Assembly (NCBI RefSeq): GCF_002975205.1
Contig: NZ_PCOC01000001.1
Location: forward strand, 2,235,001 to 2,299,000
Origin: Ochrobactrum vermis
Lineage (GTDB): Bacteria > Pseudomonadota > Alphaproteobacteria > Rhizobiales > Rhizobiaceae
Length of the DNA: 64,000 nt
Direction of reading: 5' to 3'
Part shown: in pieces, positions 8,725 to 16,062 of the stretch
Layout of the letters: every line of letters begins with the position of its first letter
How positions within the stretch are numbered: the stretch's first letter is position 1
The notes under the pieces: model-generated
Database searches by the model: none
What the model was told of the DNA's origin: nothing
Seen by the model: only the letters and a program-made list of their open reading frames with translations
Made by a program: the position numbers and the translations under genes

Positions 8725-9219
8725 ATGACCCTCACCATCCGCTTTGCCAACGAAGCTGACCTCCCCGCTCTGCTTGCGATCTACAATGATGCAGTCGAGA
8801 ACACGCTCGCCATCTGGAACGAAACGCTCGTCGATCTGGAAAACCGACGTCAATGGCTGGAGGGCCGCAATCGTGACGGCTTTCCGGTGCTGGTTGCCGA
8901 GCGCGAAGGTCGGGTTGTTGGCTATGCCAGCTATGGCCCATTCCGCCCCTTTGAAGGCTTCCGCCATTCATCCGAACTGTCGGTCTATGTGGCAAGCGAT
9001 GCGCGCGGCGGCGGCATCGGTCGCGCCTTGCTGGCCGAGCTGGTGGAAGAGGCGCGCCGCCGCAAGGTGCATGTGCTGGTGGCGGGCATTGAAGCAGGCA
9101 ATGCCGCATCTATCGCGTTGCACAAATCTCAGGGTTTTTCAGATTGCGGCACGCTGAAACAGGTCGGCCAGAAATTCGGGCGCTGGCTCGATCTGACCTT
9201 CATGCAGAAGATTCTCTGA
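8725..9219 (+). CDS. GNAT acetyltransferase, phosphinothricin N-acetyltransferase-like
   Basis: This 164-residue GNAT enzyme is close to the Pat/MnaT group, which acetylates phosphinothricin, methionine sulfoximine or sulfone. It begins TIRFANEADLPALLAIYNDAV and has the group's YASYGPFRPFEGFRHSSELSVYV (about 72-94), followed by the CoA loop ARGGGIGRALLAELV (about 99-113). The reading frame is open further upstream (to 8545), but that part overlaps the previous GNAT gene in another frame. ATG 8725 matches the family N-terminus and follows the preceding stop by one base. It is the last gene of the probable operon and is followed by a terminator. Confidence 0.9.
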   Translation: MTLTIRFANEADLPALLAIYNDAVENTLAIWNETLVDLENRRQWLEGRNRDGFPVLVAEREGRVVGYASYGPFRPFEGFRHSSELSVYVASDARGGGIGRALLAELVEEARRRKVHVLVAGIEAGNAASIALHKSQGFSDCGTLKQVGQKFGRWLDLTFMQKIL

Positions 9220-9233
9220 TCGTAGCCACTCAA

Positions 9234-9277
9234 GAAAGAGCACTGCAGGTTATTGCCCTGCTGCGCTCTTTTTGTTT
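9234..9277 (+). terminator. Intrinsic terminator after GNAT operon
   Basis: The arms AAAGAGC..GCAGG and CCTGC..GCTCTTT pair, followed by TTTGTTT. Confidence 0.75.
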
Positions 9278-9297
9278 ATACGAAGATATTCGCAAGG

Positions 9298-9343
9298 ACC
9301 CGGTGAAAGCCCGGGTGGCTCTTCTGGCCGCCTATCCGCCAGA
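9298..9343 (+). ncRNA. Structured 5' leader of the SulP transporter gene (two adjacent hairpins)
   Basis: Two adjacent hairpins can be drawn in the 210-nt leader: ACCCGG (9298-9303) with CCGGGT (9311-9316), and TCTGGC (9323-9328) with GCCAGA (9338-9343). An RNA motif called sul1 has been reported upstream of SulP genes in alphaproteobacteria. I cannot check the match here, so identity is only suggested by the position. Confidence 0.4.
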
Positions 9344-9429
9344 CAACGCAACAACATCCCCCATTTTTACAATCGGCCATGTTGAATCGGACGGCTCTCA
9401 ACGCCCGTCTTCTATTTGCGGAAAATTCA

Positions 9430-10914
9430 ATGACACGTCTTGCTGCCTACCGCCGCGAGTGGTTCTCCAATATTCGCGGCGATATTCTTTCCGGCATCGT
9501 CGTAGCACTTGCCCTTATCCCGGAAGCCATCGGTTTTTCGGTCATCGCTGGCGTCGACCCCAAGGTCGGCCTCTTCGCCTCCTTCGCCATTGCCTGCGTT
9601 TCCGCCTTTACCGGCGGACGTCCCGGCATGATATCCGCCGCCACGGCGGCAACTGCTGTGGTGATGGTCTCACTCGTCAAGGAACACGGATTGCAATATC
9701 TGTTTGCTGCCACGATCCTGATGGGCATTCTGCAAATCCTCGCAGGTTTCCTCAAACTCGGACGCCTGATGCGGTTTGTATCGCGCTCGGTCATCACCGG
9801 CTTCGTCAATGCGCTGGCGATCCTCATCTTCATGGCGCAGCTGCCGGAACTCATCCATGTTCCGGTTGAGACTTACTGGATGATCGCAGGCGGTCTCGCC
9901 ATCATCTACCTCTTCCCGCGCGTGACCAAAGCAATCCCCTCGCCGCTCGTTGCCATTGCCGTGCTCACCACGCTTGCATGGACGACTGGCATGGACCTGC
10001 GCACGGTTGGCGATCTCGGTGAATTGCCATCCGCATTGCCGATCTTCGCGCTTCCACAAGTACCGCTGACGCTGGAAACGCTGCAGATCATCCTGCCATA
10101 TTCAATCACGCTGGCGGCTGTCGGCCTGCTTGAATCGCTGATGACGGCCCAGATTGTCGACGACATGACGGATACCAACAGCAACAAAAGCCAGGAATGT
10201 ATTGGTCAGGGCACCAGCAATATCGCATCCGCCATGATTGGCGGCATGGGTGGTTGCGCCATGATTGGACAGTCAGTGATCAATGTGTCGTCCGGCGGTC
10301 GTGGCAGGCTTTCAACCTTTGTTGCTGGCTCTTTCCTGCTGTTTCTCATTCTCGTTCTCGACGATCTGGTGCGGATCATTCCGATGGCCGCTCTGGTGGC
10401 CGTGATGATCATGGTATCGATTGGCACCTTCTCATGGCGTTCGATCCTCGATCTGCGCCGCAACCCGCCATCCTCGTCCATTGTCATGCTGGCAACCGTC
10501 ATAACGGTGGTTTCCACCCATGATCTTGCCAAGGGTGTTCTGGTCGGCGTGCTGCTTTCCGGCGTGTTCTTCGCAGGAAAAGTCGCCAAGATGTTCCGTG
10601 TGAGCGAAACAACGAGCGAAGATGGAACCGAGCGCACCTATACCGTTCAGGGGCAGATCTTCTTTGCCTCGGCACAAAACTTCATTGCGGCTTTCGATTT
10701 TTCATCGCCTGCAAAAAGGGTAACGATCGATGTCAGCCATGCCCATCTGTGGGACATCACCTCGGTCGGTGCGCTCGACAAAGTGGTGCTGAAATACCGT
10801 GCCAGCGGTACGGATGTTTCGGTGATCGGCTTTAATGAAGCGAGTAGCGATATGATCGACCGCTTCGCTGTCCATGATAAGGAAATCGGTGCCGCAAAAC
10901 TGGCGGTACACTGA
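9430..10914 (+). CDS. SulP family inorganic anion transporter with STAS domain
   Basis: This inner-membrane anion transporter of the SLC26/SulP family has 494 residues from ATG 9430. About 11-14 membrane segments occupy residues 15-395, beginning with the family-type [20 protein letters not shown] and including [20 protein letters not shown]-terminal STAS domain follows (about 410-490: [17 protein letters not shown], then [20 protein letters not shown]). Substrates in this family are sulfate, bicarbonate or dicarboxylates, and sequence does not decide between them. An upstream in-frame ATG (9379) lies inside the leader and was not preferred. It is convergent with the MHS transporter across a shared terminator. 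Confidence 0.92.
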   Translation: MTRLAAYRREWFSNIRGDILSGIVVALALIPEAIGFSVIAGVDPKVGLFASFAIACVSAFTGGRPGMISAATAATAVVMVSLVKEHGLQYLFAATILMGILQILAGFLKLGRLMRFVSRSVITGFVNALAILIFMAQLPELIHVPVETYWMIAGGLAIIYLFPRVTKAIPSPLVAIAVLTTLAWTTGMDLRTVGDLGELPSALPIFALPQVPLTLETLQIILPYSITLAAVGLLESLMTAQIVDDMTDTNSNKSQECIGQGTSNIASAMIGGMGGCAMIGQSVINVSSGGRGRLSTFVAGSFLLFLILVLDDLVRIIPMAALVAVMIMVSIGTFSWRSILDLRRNPPSSSIVMLATVITVVSTHDLAKGVLVGVLLSGVFFAGKVAKMFRVSETTSEDGTERTYTVQGQIFFASAQNFIAAFDFSSPAKRVTIDVSHAHLWDITSVGALDKVVLKYRASGTDVSVIGFNEASSDMIDRFAVHDKEIGAAKLAVH

Positions 10915-10920
10915 ACAAAG

Positions 10921-10948
10921 AAAAAGGGCCGCTTTTGCGGCCCTTTTT
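10921..10948. terminator. Bidirectional terminator between convergent transporters
   Basis: The perfect 12-bp stem AAAAAGGGCCGC / GCGGCCCTTTTT has a TTTT loop and works for both strands. Confidence 0.92.
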
Positions 10949-10949
10949 A

Positions 10950-12302
10950 TTAATTCGGCTGTGGAACGGCAGTCCCGGTCGAAAGTTCGGTCAGACCGAT
11001 ATCACCTTCAACCTGATCGCTGCGGGCCATCAGGTAGAGGCCAAGCACAGAGGTCAGAACCGCGATGAACACTAGATACCAGGCATGCGCCATCGGGTTG
11101 ACCGCCAGAAGCGAGGTTACGATCACCGGCGTCAGTCCACCAAAGACCGCATAGGAAATATTGTAGGAAAACGACAGGCCGGAGAATCGAACCGGGGCCG
11201 GAAATGCGCGCACCATTACATAAGGAACAGCGCCAACCATACCGACCGAAAGACCCATCACCGCATAAAGCGCGAAAAGAACAGGCAGGGAAACCGCCGC
11301 ATAGGTGTAGAACACGAAAGTCGCAACGCCGAAGAAAATGCCTGCGACCGCGAAGAATCTTCCGCTGCCGATACGATCAACAATCGCGCCTGCGCTCACC
11401 GTTCCGAACATCAGAAACAGCGTGCCGAAGCTTGTAGCGGCAAGCGACTGCAAAGGCGTGTAGCCATAAAGCTTCTGCAGGAAAGTTGCAGTCATCAATG
11501 TGGTGACGACGATGCCAGCCGACAATATCCAGGTCAGCAGCACGGAAATGATAACGCCATGCATGTGATTGCGTAGAACGGTGCCAAGCGGCAGCTTGTC
11601 CTTGAGAAGATGGCTGTTCTTCATCTCGGTGAAGATCGGCGTTTCAGCCAGCCAGCGGCGCAAATAAACGGCAAACAGGCCGAAAATGCCACCGATGAAG
11701 AACGGAATGCGCCATGCATAGGCGGACAGTTCTTCCGGCGTGAAAATCCAGTTGATGGCAGTGGCGATCAGCGAACCGATCATGATGCCGAGCGTCAGGC
11801 CCGAGCACAGGAAGCCGCAGGCCATGCCAACACGATTGGCGGGAACATGCTCCGCCACAAACGTCCATGCGCCGGGGACTTCACCACCGATGGCAGCGCC
11901 CTGCAACATGCGGAAGATAATCAGCAGGATCGGCGCGCCAACACCAAGCGTTGCATAGGTTGGCAGGCAGGCCATGGCCAATGTCGAGATCGACATCAGA
12001 AACACCGAGAACGCGAAGACGCGCTTCCGGCCAAACTTGTCGCCAAAATGCGCCAGCACGATGCCGCCAATCGGGCGCACCAGATAGCCAGCTGCGAAAA
12101 TGCCGAAAGTCTGGATCAGCACCAGCCAGTCCGGCATATCGGGCGGAAAAAACAAATGTCCGATAACGCTCGCGAAAAATACGAAGATGATGAAATCATA
12201 AAATTCCAGCGCGCCGCCCAATGCCGAGAGGCCAAGGGTGCGGAAATCCTGCCGGTTCAGCGGACGGGGATTATTGCCTGCATGGAGATTCGTCGATGTC
12301 AT
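10950..12302 (-). CDS. MFS transporter, metabolite:H+ symporter (MHS) family
   Basis: This inner-membrane symporter has 450 residues and 12 predicted membrane segments. It resembles the citrate/ketoglutarate/proline-betaine MHS group: LGGALEFYDFIIFVFFAS in helix 1, the loop 2-3 signature HFGDKFGRKR (about 86-95), and RMLQGAAIGGEVPGAWTFVAEH (about 130-151) are all typical. The likely substrates are an organic acid or osmolyte; it cannot be narrowed further. It stands alone, convergent with the SulP gene and divergent from mbfA. Confidence 0.9.
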   Translation of the reverse strand: MTSTNLHAGNNPRPLNRQDFRTLGLSALGGALEFYDFIIFVFFASVIGHLFFPPDMPDWLVLIQTFGIFAAGYLVRPIGGIVLAHFGDKFGRKRVFAFSVFLMSISTLAMACLPTYATLGVGAPILLIIFRMLQGAAIGGEVPGAWTFVAEHVPANRVGMACGFLCSGLTLGIMIGSLIATAINWIFTPEELSAYAWRIPFFIGGIFGLFAVYLRRWLAETPIFTEMKNSHLLKDKLPLGTVLRNHMHGVIISVLLTWILSAGIVVTTLMTATFLQKLYGYTPLQSLAATSFGTLFLMFGTVSAGAIVDRIGSGRFFAVAGIFFGVATFVFYTYAAVSLPVLFALYAVMGLSVGMVGAVPYVMVRAFPAPVRFSGLSFSYNISYAVFGGLTPVIVTSLLAVNPMAHAWYLVFIAVLTSVLGLYLMARSDQVEGDIGLTELSTGTAVPQPN

Positions 12303-12320
12303 CGATCCGATTCTTTCTAT

Positions 12321-12364
12321 CGCATCGGCCCGAAATCATGATCGATTTTCGGAAAGCACAATGC
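12321..12364. repeat. Dispersed palindromic repeat, divergent variant
   Basis: GCATCGGCCCGAAATC pairs with GATTTTCGG and CAATGCG around a short centre. It resembles the GCATCCCGAAAA...TTTTCGG...GATGC element at 15981, read in the other orientation. Confidence 0.55.
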
Positions 12365-12492
12365 GTGGTTTCAGAAGTTCAGGATGTCGTTTATGCGTCC
12401 AAGTGGGCGCGTGGCGCTCTGATCATTAACTTGCTTGAGCCCGATCTTTTCGGGTGGGTTTTAATGCGCCAAATGTGCCTGTACTGCAAGGC

Positions 12493-12534
12493 TTGACTTC
12501 TAGAGGTCAAAGTCTATTTTAGAATTATTCTAAT
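12493..12534 (+). promoter_or_regulatory. mbfA promoter overlapped by an Irr-type ICE box
   Basis: A -35 TTGACT (12493-12498) is separated by 16 nt from a -10-like TATTTT (12515-12520). The palindrome TTTAGAATTATTCTAA (12518-12533) sits on the -10. It matches the iron control element bound by Irr in rhizobia, and mbfA is a known Irr target in Bradyrhizobium and Agrobacterium. Irr bound here would repress, so expression is expected when iron is plentiful. Confidence 0.8.
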
Positions 12535-12549
12535 CTATGGATTTTCGAA

Positions 12550-13533
12550 ATGCTCAACCGATTCTTCCGCACCGACCGCCGTCCTTTCGATTCGCTTTCC
12601 GAACAGGAAATCCTGGCGCTTGCCATTTCCTCCGAAGAAGACGATGCGCGCATCTATCTCGCCTATGCCGACGGCCTGCGCGACGAGTTCCCGCAATCGG
12701 CAAAAATCTTCGAGCAGATGGCAGCAGAAGAACACGGTCACCGCGATGCGCTGATCGAACGGCACAAGGCTCGCTTTGGCGATCGGATTCCGCTGATCCG
12801 CCGCGAGCATGTCAGCGGTTATTATGATCGCAAGCCGGATTGGCTGGTGCGACCGCTCGGCATCGACAAGGTGCGCGAAGCTGCGTCCGAAATGGAGGAG
12901 CAAGCGTATCGATTCTATATCGAGGCCGCCAAGCGCGTCAGCGATGCGGACACCCGCAAACTGCTGGGCGACCTTGCCCAGCAGGAAAAGCAACACGAAG
13001 CCAAGGCTGAATCGCTGGAACACACGCTGACACCAGGTGATGTGCAGGATGAGGAGCGCGCCGCCGAGCGCAAGCAATTCATCCTCACCTATGTCCAGCC
13101 CGGACTGGCAGGCCTGATGGACGGATCGGTCTCGACGCTTGCTCCGATCTTCGCCGCCGCCTTTGCAACACAGGACACGTGGCAGACTTTTCTTGTCGGT
13201 CTTTCGGCCTCGGTCGGCGCCGGTATCTCGATGGGTTTTACCGAAGCCATCCATGATGACGGCAAGCTGTCCGGTCGCGGCTCACCGATCAAGCGCGGCC
13301 TGTCCTGCGGTATCATGACGACGCTGGGCGGCCTTGGCCACACCCTGCCCTATCTGATCAAGGATTTCTGGACCGCGACAAGCATTGCTGCGATTCTGGT
13401 CTTCTTCGAACTCTGGGCCATCGCCTTCATCCAGAACCGCTATATGGAAACACCATTTTTGCGCTCGGTGCTGCAGGTGGTTCTGGGCGGCGGCCTCGTG
13501 CTGGCGGCAGGCATCCTGATCGGGAACGCCTAG
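12550..13533 (+). CDS. mbfA: Membrane-bound ferritin MbfA (iron exporter, ferritin-like + VIT1 domains)
   Basis: MbfA exports iron and protects against iron and peroxide stress in rhizobia and Brucella relatives. The 327-residue protein has an N-terminal ferritin-like domain (about 12-160) with di-iron ligands visible in SSEEDDARIYLAYA, MAAEEHGHRDAL, ASEMEEQAYRFY and QQEKQHEAKAE. A C-terminal VIT1-type membrane domain follows (about 175-327: YVQPGLAGLMDGSVSTLAPIFAAAF and GLSASVGAGISMGFTEAI). The arrangement is exactly that of MbfA. The ICE box at 12518 supports control by Irr. No other iron genes adjoin it, though Mur lies 20 kb away. Confidence 0.93.
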   Translation: MLNRFFRTDRRPFDSLSEQEILALAISSEEDDARIYLAYADGLRDEFPQSAKIFEQMAAEEHGHRDALIERHKARFGDRIPLIRREHVSGYYDRKPDWLVRPLGIDKVREAASEMEEQAYRFYIEAAKRVSDADTRKLLGDLAQQEKQHEAKAESLEHTLTPGDVQDEERAAERKQFILTYVQPGLAGLMDGSVSTLAPIFAAAFATQDTWQTFLVGLSASVGAGISMGFTEAIHDDGKLSGRGSPIKRGLSCGIMTTLGGLGHTLPYLIKDFWTATSIAAILVFFELWAIAFIQNRYMETPFLRSVLQVVLGGGLVLAAGILIGNA

Positions 13534-13634
13534 AGCATTTCCAGCAAAAGTGTGAAACGTCTGCGCGGGGAAGTTCGGTAAAACAAATAGTTAGAGCGGT
13601 TCCGACGATTCAGTTGAAATAGGAGCCGCTCTAC
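13532..13634. repeat. Dispersed intergenic repeat between convergent mbfA and amidotransferase
   Basis: It starts AGAGCATTTCCAGCAAAAGT, contains GTGTGAAACGTCTGCGCGGG, and ends with a hairpin AGAGCGG (13593-13599) / CCGCTCT (13626-13632). It fills almost the whole gap and overlaps the amidotransferase stop, so it may act as a bidirectional terminator. Confidence 0.85.
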
Positions 13635-14440
13635 ACCCCCACAGCGTCCTGCGGTCGGGAGATCGGCTCCTCGAAAGTCTCGATTGCAATGCGCCCTTGT
13701 CGGGAAACAGTGACAAAGCTGTTTGCTGGCACGGCCATCCAGTTGGCGGCCTCGCCGTCCAGCGGCTCTGACACCACGCACACACCGGACGATCCGCCCA
13801 GCGTCGCGGTATAAAGCGTCGGCGCGAAGGCATCGGTAGCATAGCGAATGGCATAAAGCTGGTTGCCGTCAGAAAACGCCGCCGTCAGCCGCAGAAATGG
13901 CGGCACGCCGCCACGAACCGCTTCCTCGACGACCGTTGCCACCATGCGTTTCATCGCCAGGGCAGGAACACTGTCCAGACCAAATTCCAGCATCAGCAGA
14001 AAAATCAGTTCCGAATCGGTTGCGCCATGTTTGCGACCGTAGACCTCATCGCTCAAATGACTTTCCAGCCTGCGACGCAACCGGTCGAAATGACCGATCT
14101 GGCCGTTATGCATGAAGCTCCAGCGCCCGGAAACGAAGGGGTGGCAGTTGGAGCGGCTGGTCAACCCGCCGGTCGAAGCCCGCACATGTGCAAGAAAAAG
14201 GCGCGACCTGATCTGTCGTGCCAGACTACCGAGATTCTGATCGGACCAAGCGGGCAAAATATCTCGATAAAGGCCCGGCTCATCCCGATGGCCGTACCAG
14301 GCGACGCCGAAGCCGTCGCCATTGGTACGCGTTTTCGCCTCATGCGCATCGTGGCTTTGCGCCACGAGCGAATGGCAGGGAGACGATATGACGTCTTCCA
14401 GATAGGTTTCCGGTCCGAGATAGGCGGCCCAACGACACAT
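13631..14440 (-). CDS. Class II glutamine amidotransferase (YafJ/EgtC-like)
   Basis: This 269-residue N-terminal-nucleophile amidotransferase begins MCRWAAYLG, so Cys2 becomes the catalytic nucleophile after removal of Met. Glutaminase-domain motifs are TNGDGFGVAWYG (about 39-50), LFLAHVRASTGG (about 81-92) and CHPFVSGRWSFMHNGQIG (about 98-115). It resembles YafJ and the EgtC hydrolase of ergothioneine synthesis, but no egtB or egtD lies nearby, so the acceptor or substrate is unknown. It follows the small DUF6356 gene by 14 nt on the same strand and is probably co-transcribed with it. Confidence 0.88.
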   Translation of the reverse strand: MCRWAAYLGPETYLEDVISSPCHSLVAQSHDAHEAKTRTNGDGFGVAWYGHRDEPGLYRDILPAWSDQNLGSLARQIRSRLFLAHVRASTGGLTSRSNCHPFVSGRWSFMHNGQIGHFDRLRRRLESHLSDEVYGRKHGATDSELIFLLMLEFGLDSVPALAMKRMVATVVEEAVRGGVPPFLRLTAAFSDGNQLYAIRYATDAFAPTLYTATLGGSSGVCVVSEPLDGEAANWMAVPANSFVTVSRQGRIAIETFEEPISRPQDAVGV

Positions 14441-14454
14441 GTGCGATCCGGTTT

Positions 14455-14670
14455 TTACCGGCCCCGGTTATGAGTCCGCTCATAGAGCTGGCGAACAATC
14501 GTGCTCGCTGTCTTCTCGAACAAAAATGGCAAAATTGCATGAGTGAGTGCTGCAAAGGCTGCACAAAAAAGCTTGAACGAAAAACGACCGGCAAAGGCCA
14601 TATGCTGGAAATAGGTTTCGTCAACCGATTCAGGATGTTCAGTAAAGAGGCGAGTGATGCGAGTGGTCAT
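14455..14670 (-). CDS. DUF6356-like small protein
   Basis: This 71-residue protein begins MTTRITRLFTEHPESVDETY and has one hydrophobic stretch (FSFKLFCAAFAALTHAILPF, about 30-49) followed by a basic tail. It resembles the DUF6356 proteins of Rhizobiales, which have no known function. The frame is open to 14742, but ATG 14670 has a clear GGGAG Shine-Dalgarno and matches the family start. It lies directly upstream of the amidotransferase gene. Assignment is from memory of the family. Confidence 0.7.
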   Translation of the reverse strand: MTTRITRLFTEHPESVDETYFQHMAFAGRFSFKLFCAAFAALTHAILPFLFEKTASTIVRQLYERTHNRGR

Positions 14671-14772
14671 TGGAAATACTCCCGTCAATGAGCAATTCGT
14701 TCCCTTTTGTCCGGTGCCAGAAGCACCTTTCTGGAAAATCATTTTAGCAAAAGCAGACGAGATGAAATCTCA

Positions 14773-14808
14773 ATTTGTCCTTGATTATTTTGATTTTGCG
14801 GGACAAAT
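14773..14808. promoter_or_regulatory. Inverted repeat before the Lrp-family gene, probable operator
   Basis: ATTTGTCC (14773-14780) and GGACAAAT (14801-14808) are separated by 20 nt and end 9 nt before the ATG. Lrp/AsnC regulators usually bind such sites at their own promoter. The two divergent genes would share it. Confidence 0.6.
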
Positions 14809-14816
14809 ATCCCATC

Positions 14817-15284
14817 ATGAAACTAACTTTAGACGAAATTGATCGCAGAATCTTGGATGAGCTGCAAATTGACGGTACTTTGTCCGTTGATTCTCTCTCC
14901 GAGCGGGTGCATCTTTCCCGCAATGCCTGCTGGCGGCGGGTAAAGCGCATGGAGGATGAGGGGATCATCAAGGCGCGCGTCGCTTTGGTTGATGCCGAGA
15001 TGGCGGGATGCGGACTTTCCGTCTTCATTCTTGTACGCACATCGAGCCACGACCCCGAATGGCTGGCGAAATTTCGCTCTGCCATGGGTCGTTATCCGGA
15101 AATCGTCGGCGTTTATCGCATGACCGGCGATCTGGATTACGTACTGAAGGCACGCGTTTCCGACGTCAAAGCCTATGACCGCCTCTATCAGCGGCTCATC
15201 GCCAGCGTTCCGCTGTCGGATGTTTCGGCTTCTTTCGTCATGGAGGAAATCAAGGAAACGACGGCGGTTCCGCTGAAGGAATAA
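14817..15284 (+). CDS. Lrp/AsnC family transcriptional regulator
   Basis: This 155-residue regulator carries an N-terminal AsnC-type helix-turn-helix (about 1-60: [39 protein letters not shown]). The C-terminal RAM ligand-binding domain spans about 68-145 and includes [22 protein letters not shown] 14817 fits the family start; an upstream in-frame ATG would run through the operator. The effector is probably an amino acid. The gene is divergent from DUF6356, and the closest relatives among Lrp members cannot be assigned by eye. Confidence 0.9.
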   Translation: MKLTLDEIDRRILDELQIDGTLSVDSLSERVHLSRNACWRRVKRMEDEGIIKARVALVDAEMAGCGLSVFILVRTSSHDPEWLAKFRSAMGRYPEIVGVYRMTGDLDYVLKARVSDVKAYDRLYQRLIASVPLSDVSASFVMEEIKETTAVPLKE

Positions 15285-15297
15285 ACACCACCTCATA

Positions 15298-15340
15298 AGC
15301 ATAATCCGATGGGCTTGCCGCATTCCAACCCGATTATGCT
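15298..15340. repeat. Inverted repeat downstream of the Lrp-family gene
   Basis: AGCATAATC (15298-15306) and GATTATGCT (15332-15340) are 25 nt apart and followed by CTAAAAAGC. It could be a weak terminator or another short relative of the dispersed repeats. Confidence 0.5.
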
Positions 15341-15459
15341 CTAAAAAGCATGACCCTGTGCATCACTATCATTGCAAAACGTCAAATAGGCGGTACACCT
15401 TTCATTGGTTTTCACGTATGAGCGTCGCCAATTTGAACTCTCGCAGGAAAGGCTCCCTC

Positions 15460-15933
15460 ATGACCGCAGCATCCTCTTCCGCGCCAACGCTCGGCATCAT
15501 CCGCCTCGAACATGCGAAAGGGCTGGAACTTCCGGCCTATGAGACATCCGGCTCGGCTGGCATGGATCTGCGTGCCGCCGTCGCCGAAGATCGCCAGATC
15601 GTTCTGCTGCCCGGACGCCGCACGCTGGTACCGACAGGATTGATCCTCGAGATTCCCGAAGGCTTTGAGGTACAGATTCGTCCGCGCTCGGGCCTTGCCT
15701 TCAAGAACGGCATCACCTGCCTCAACACGCCCGGCACCATCGATTCCGATTATCGCGGCGAGGTGAAGGTCCTTCTCATCAATCTGGGCGATGACGATTT
15801 CCGCATCGAACGTGGTATGCGTATCGCGCAGGCCGTTTTTGCGCCGGTCATTCAACCGAGAATCGAAGAGCGCGCCGAGGTGACCGATACGGCGCGCGGC
15901 GCAGGCGGTTTCGGATCGACCGGCACGGCATAA
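15460..15933 (+). CDS. dut: dUTP diphosphatase
   Basis: dUTPase hydrolyses dUTP to dUMP, keeping uracil out of DNA and feeding thymidylate synthesis. The 157-residue trimer-type enzyme shows the five motifs: AGMDLRAA (about 29-36), RPRSGLA (about 70-76), [10 protein letters not shown] (about 89-98), RIAQAVF (about 122-128) and the C-terminal [10 protein letters not shown] arm. ATG 15460 has an AGGAAAGG Shine-Dalgarno. The frame is open back to 15358, but that part shows no homology. It is often next to coaBC in alphaproteobacteria, but not here. Confidence 0.96.
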   Translation: MTAASSSAPTLGIIRLEHAKGLELPAYETSGSAGMDLRAAVAEDRQIVLLPGRRTLVPTGLILEIPEGFEVQIRPRSGLAFKNGITCLNTPGTIDSDYRGEVKVLLINLGDDDFRIERGMRIAQAVFAPVIQPRIEERAEVTDTARGAGGFGSTGTA

Positions 15934-15948
15934 AAGCACATCGCACAA

Positions 15949-15979
15949 TAAAGCCCGGCTGAGCCGGGCTTTTTTTATA
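15949..15979 (+). terminator. Intrinsic terminator after dut
   Basis: The stem AAAGCCCGGCT/CCGGGCTTT is followed by a run of T. Confidence 0.92.
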
Positions 15980-15980
15980 A

Positions 15981-16046
15981 CGCATCCCGAAAAGTGTGAA
16001 ACGGTTTTCGGATAAGATGCGCGTCAAAACGAGTATTTAGAACGCC
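15981..16046. repeat. Dispersed palindromic repeat between dut and the tadG-like gene
   Basis: GCATCCCGAAAAGTGTGAAA leads into CGGTTTTCGG, then GATGC. Outer arms GCATC/GATGC and inner arms CCGAAAA/TTTTCGG pair. The GTGTGAAACG core is shared with the copies at 13532, 54694 and 63037. Confidence 0.85.
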
Positions 16047-16062
16047 GATCTGATGGCGATTT

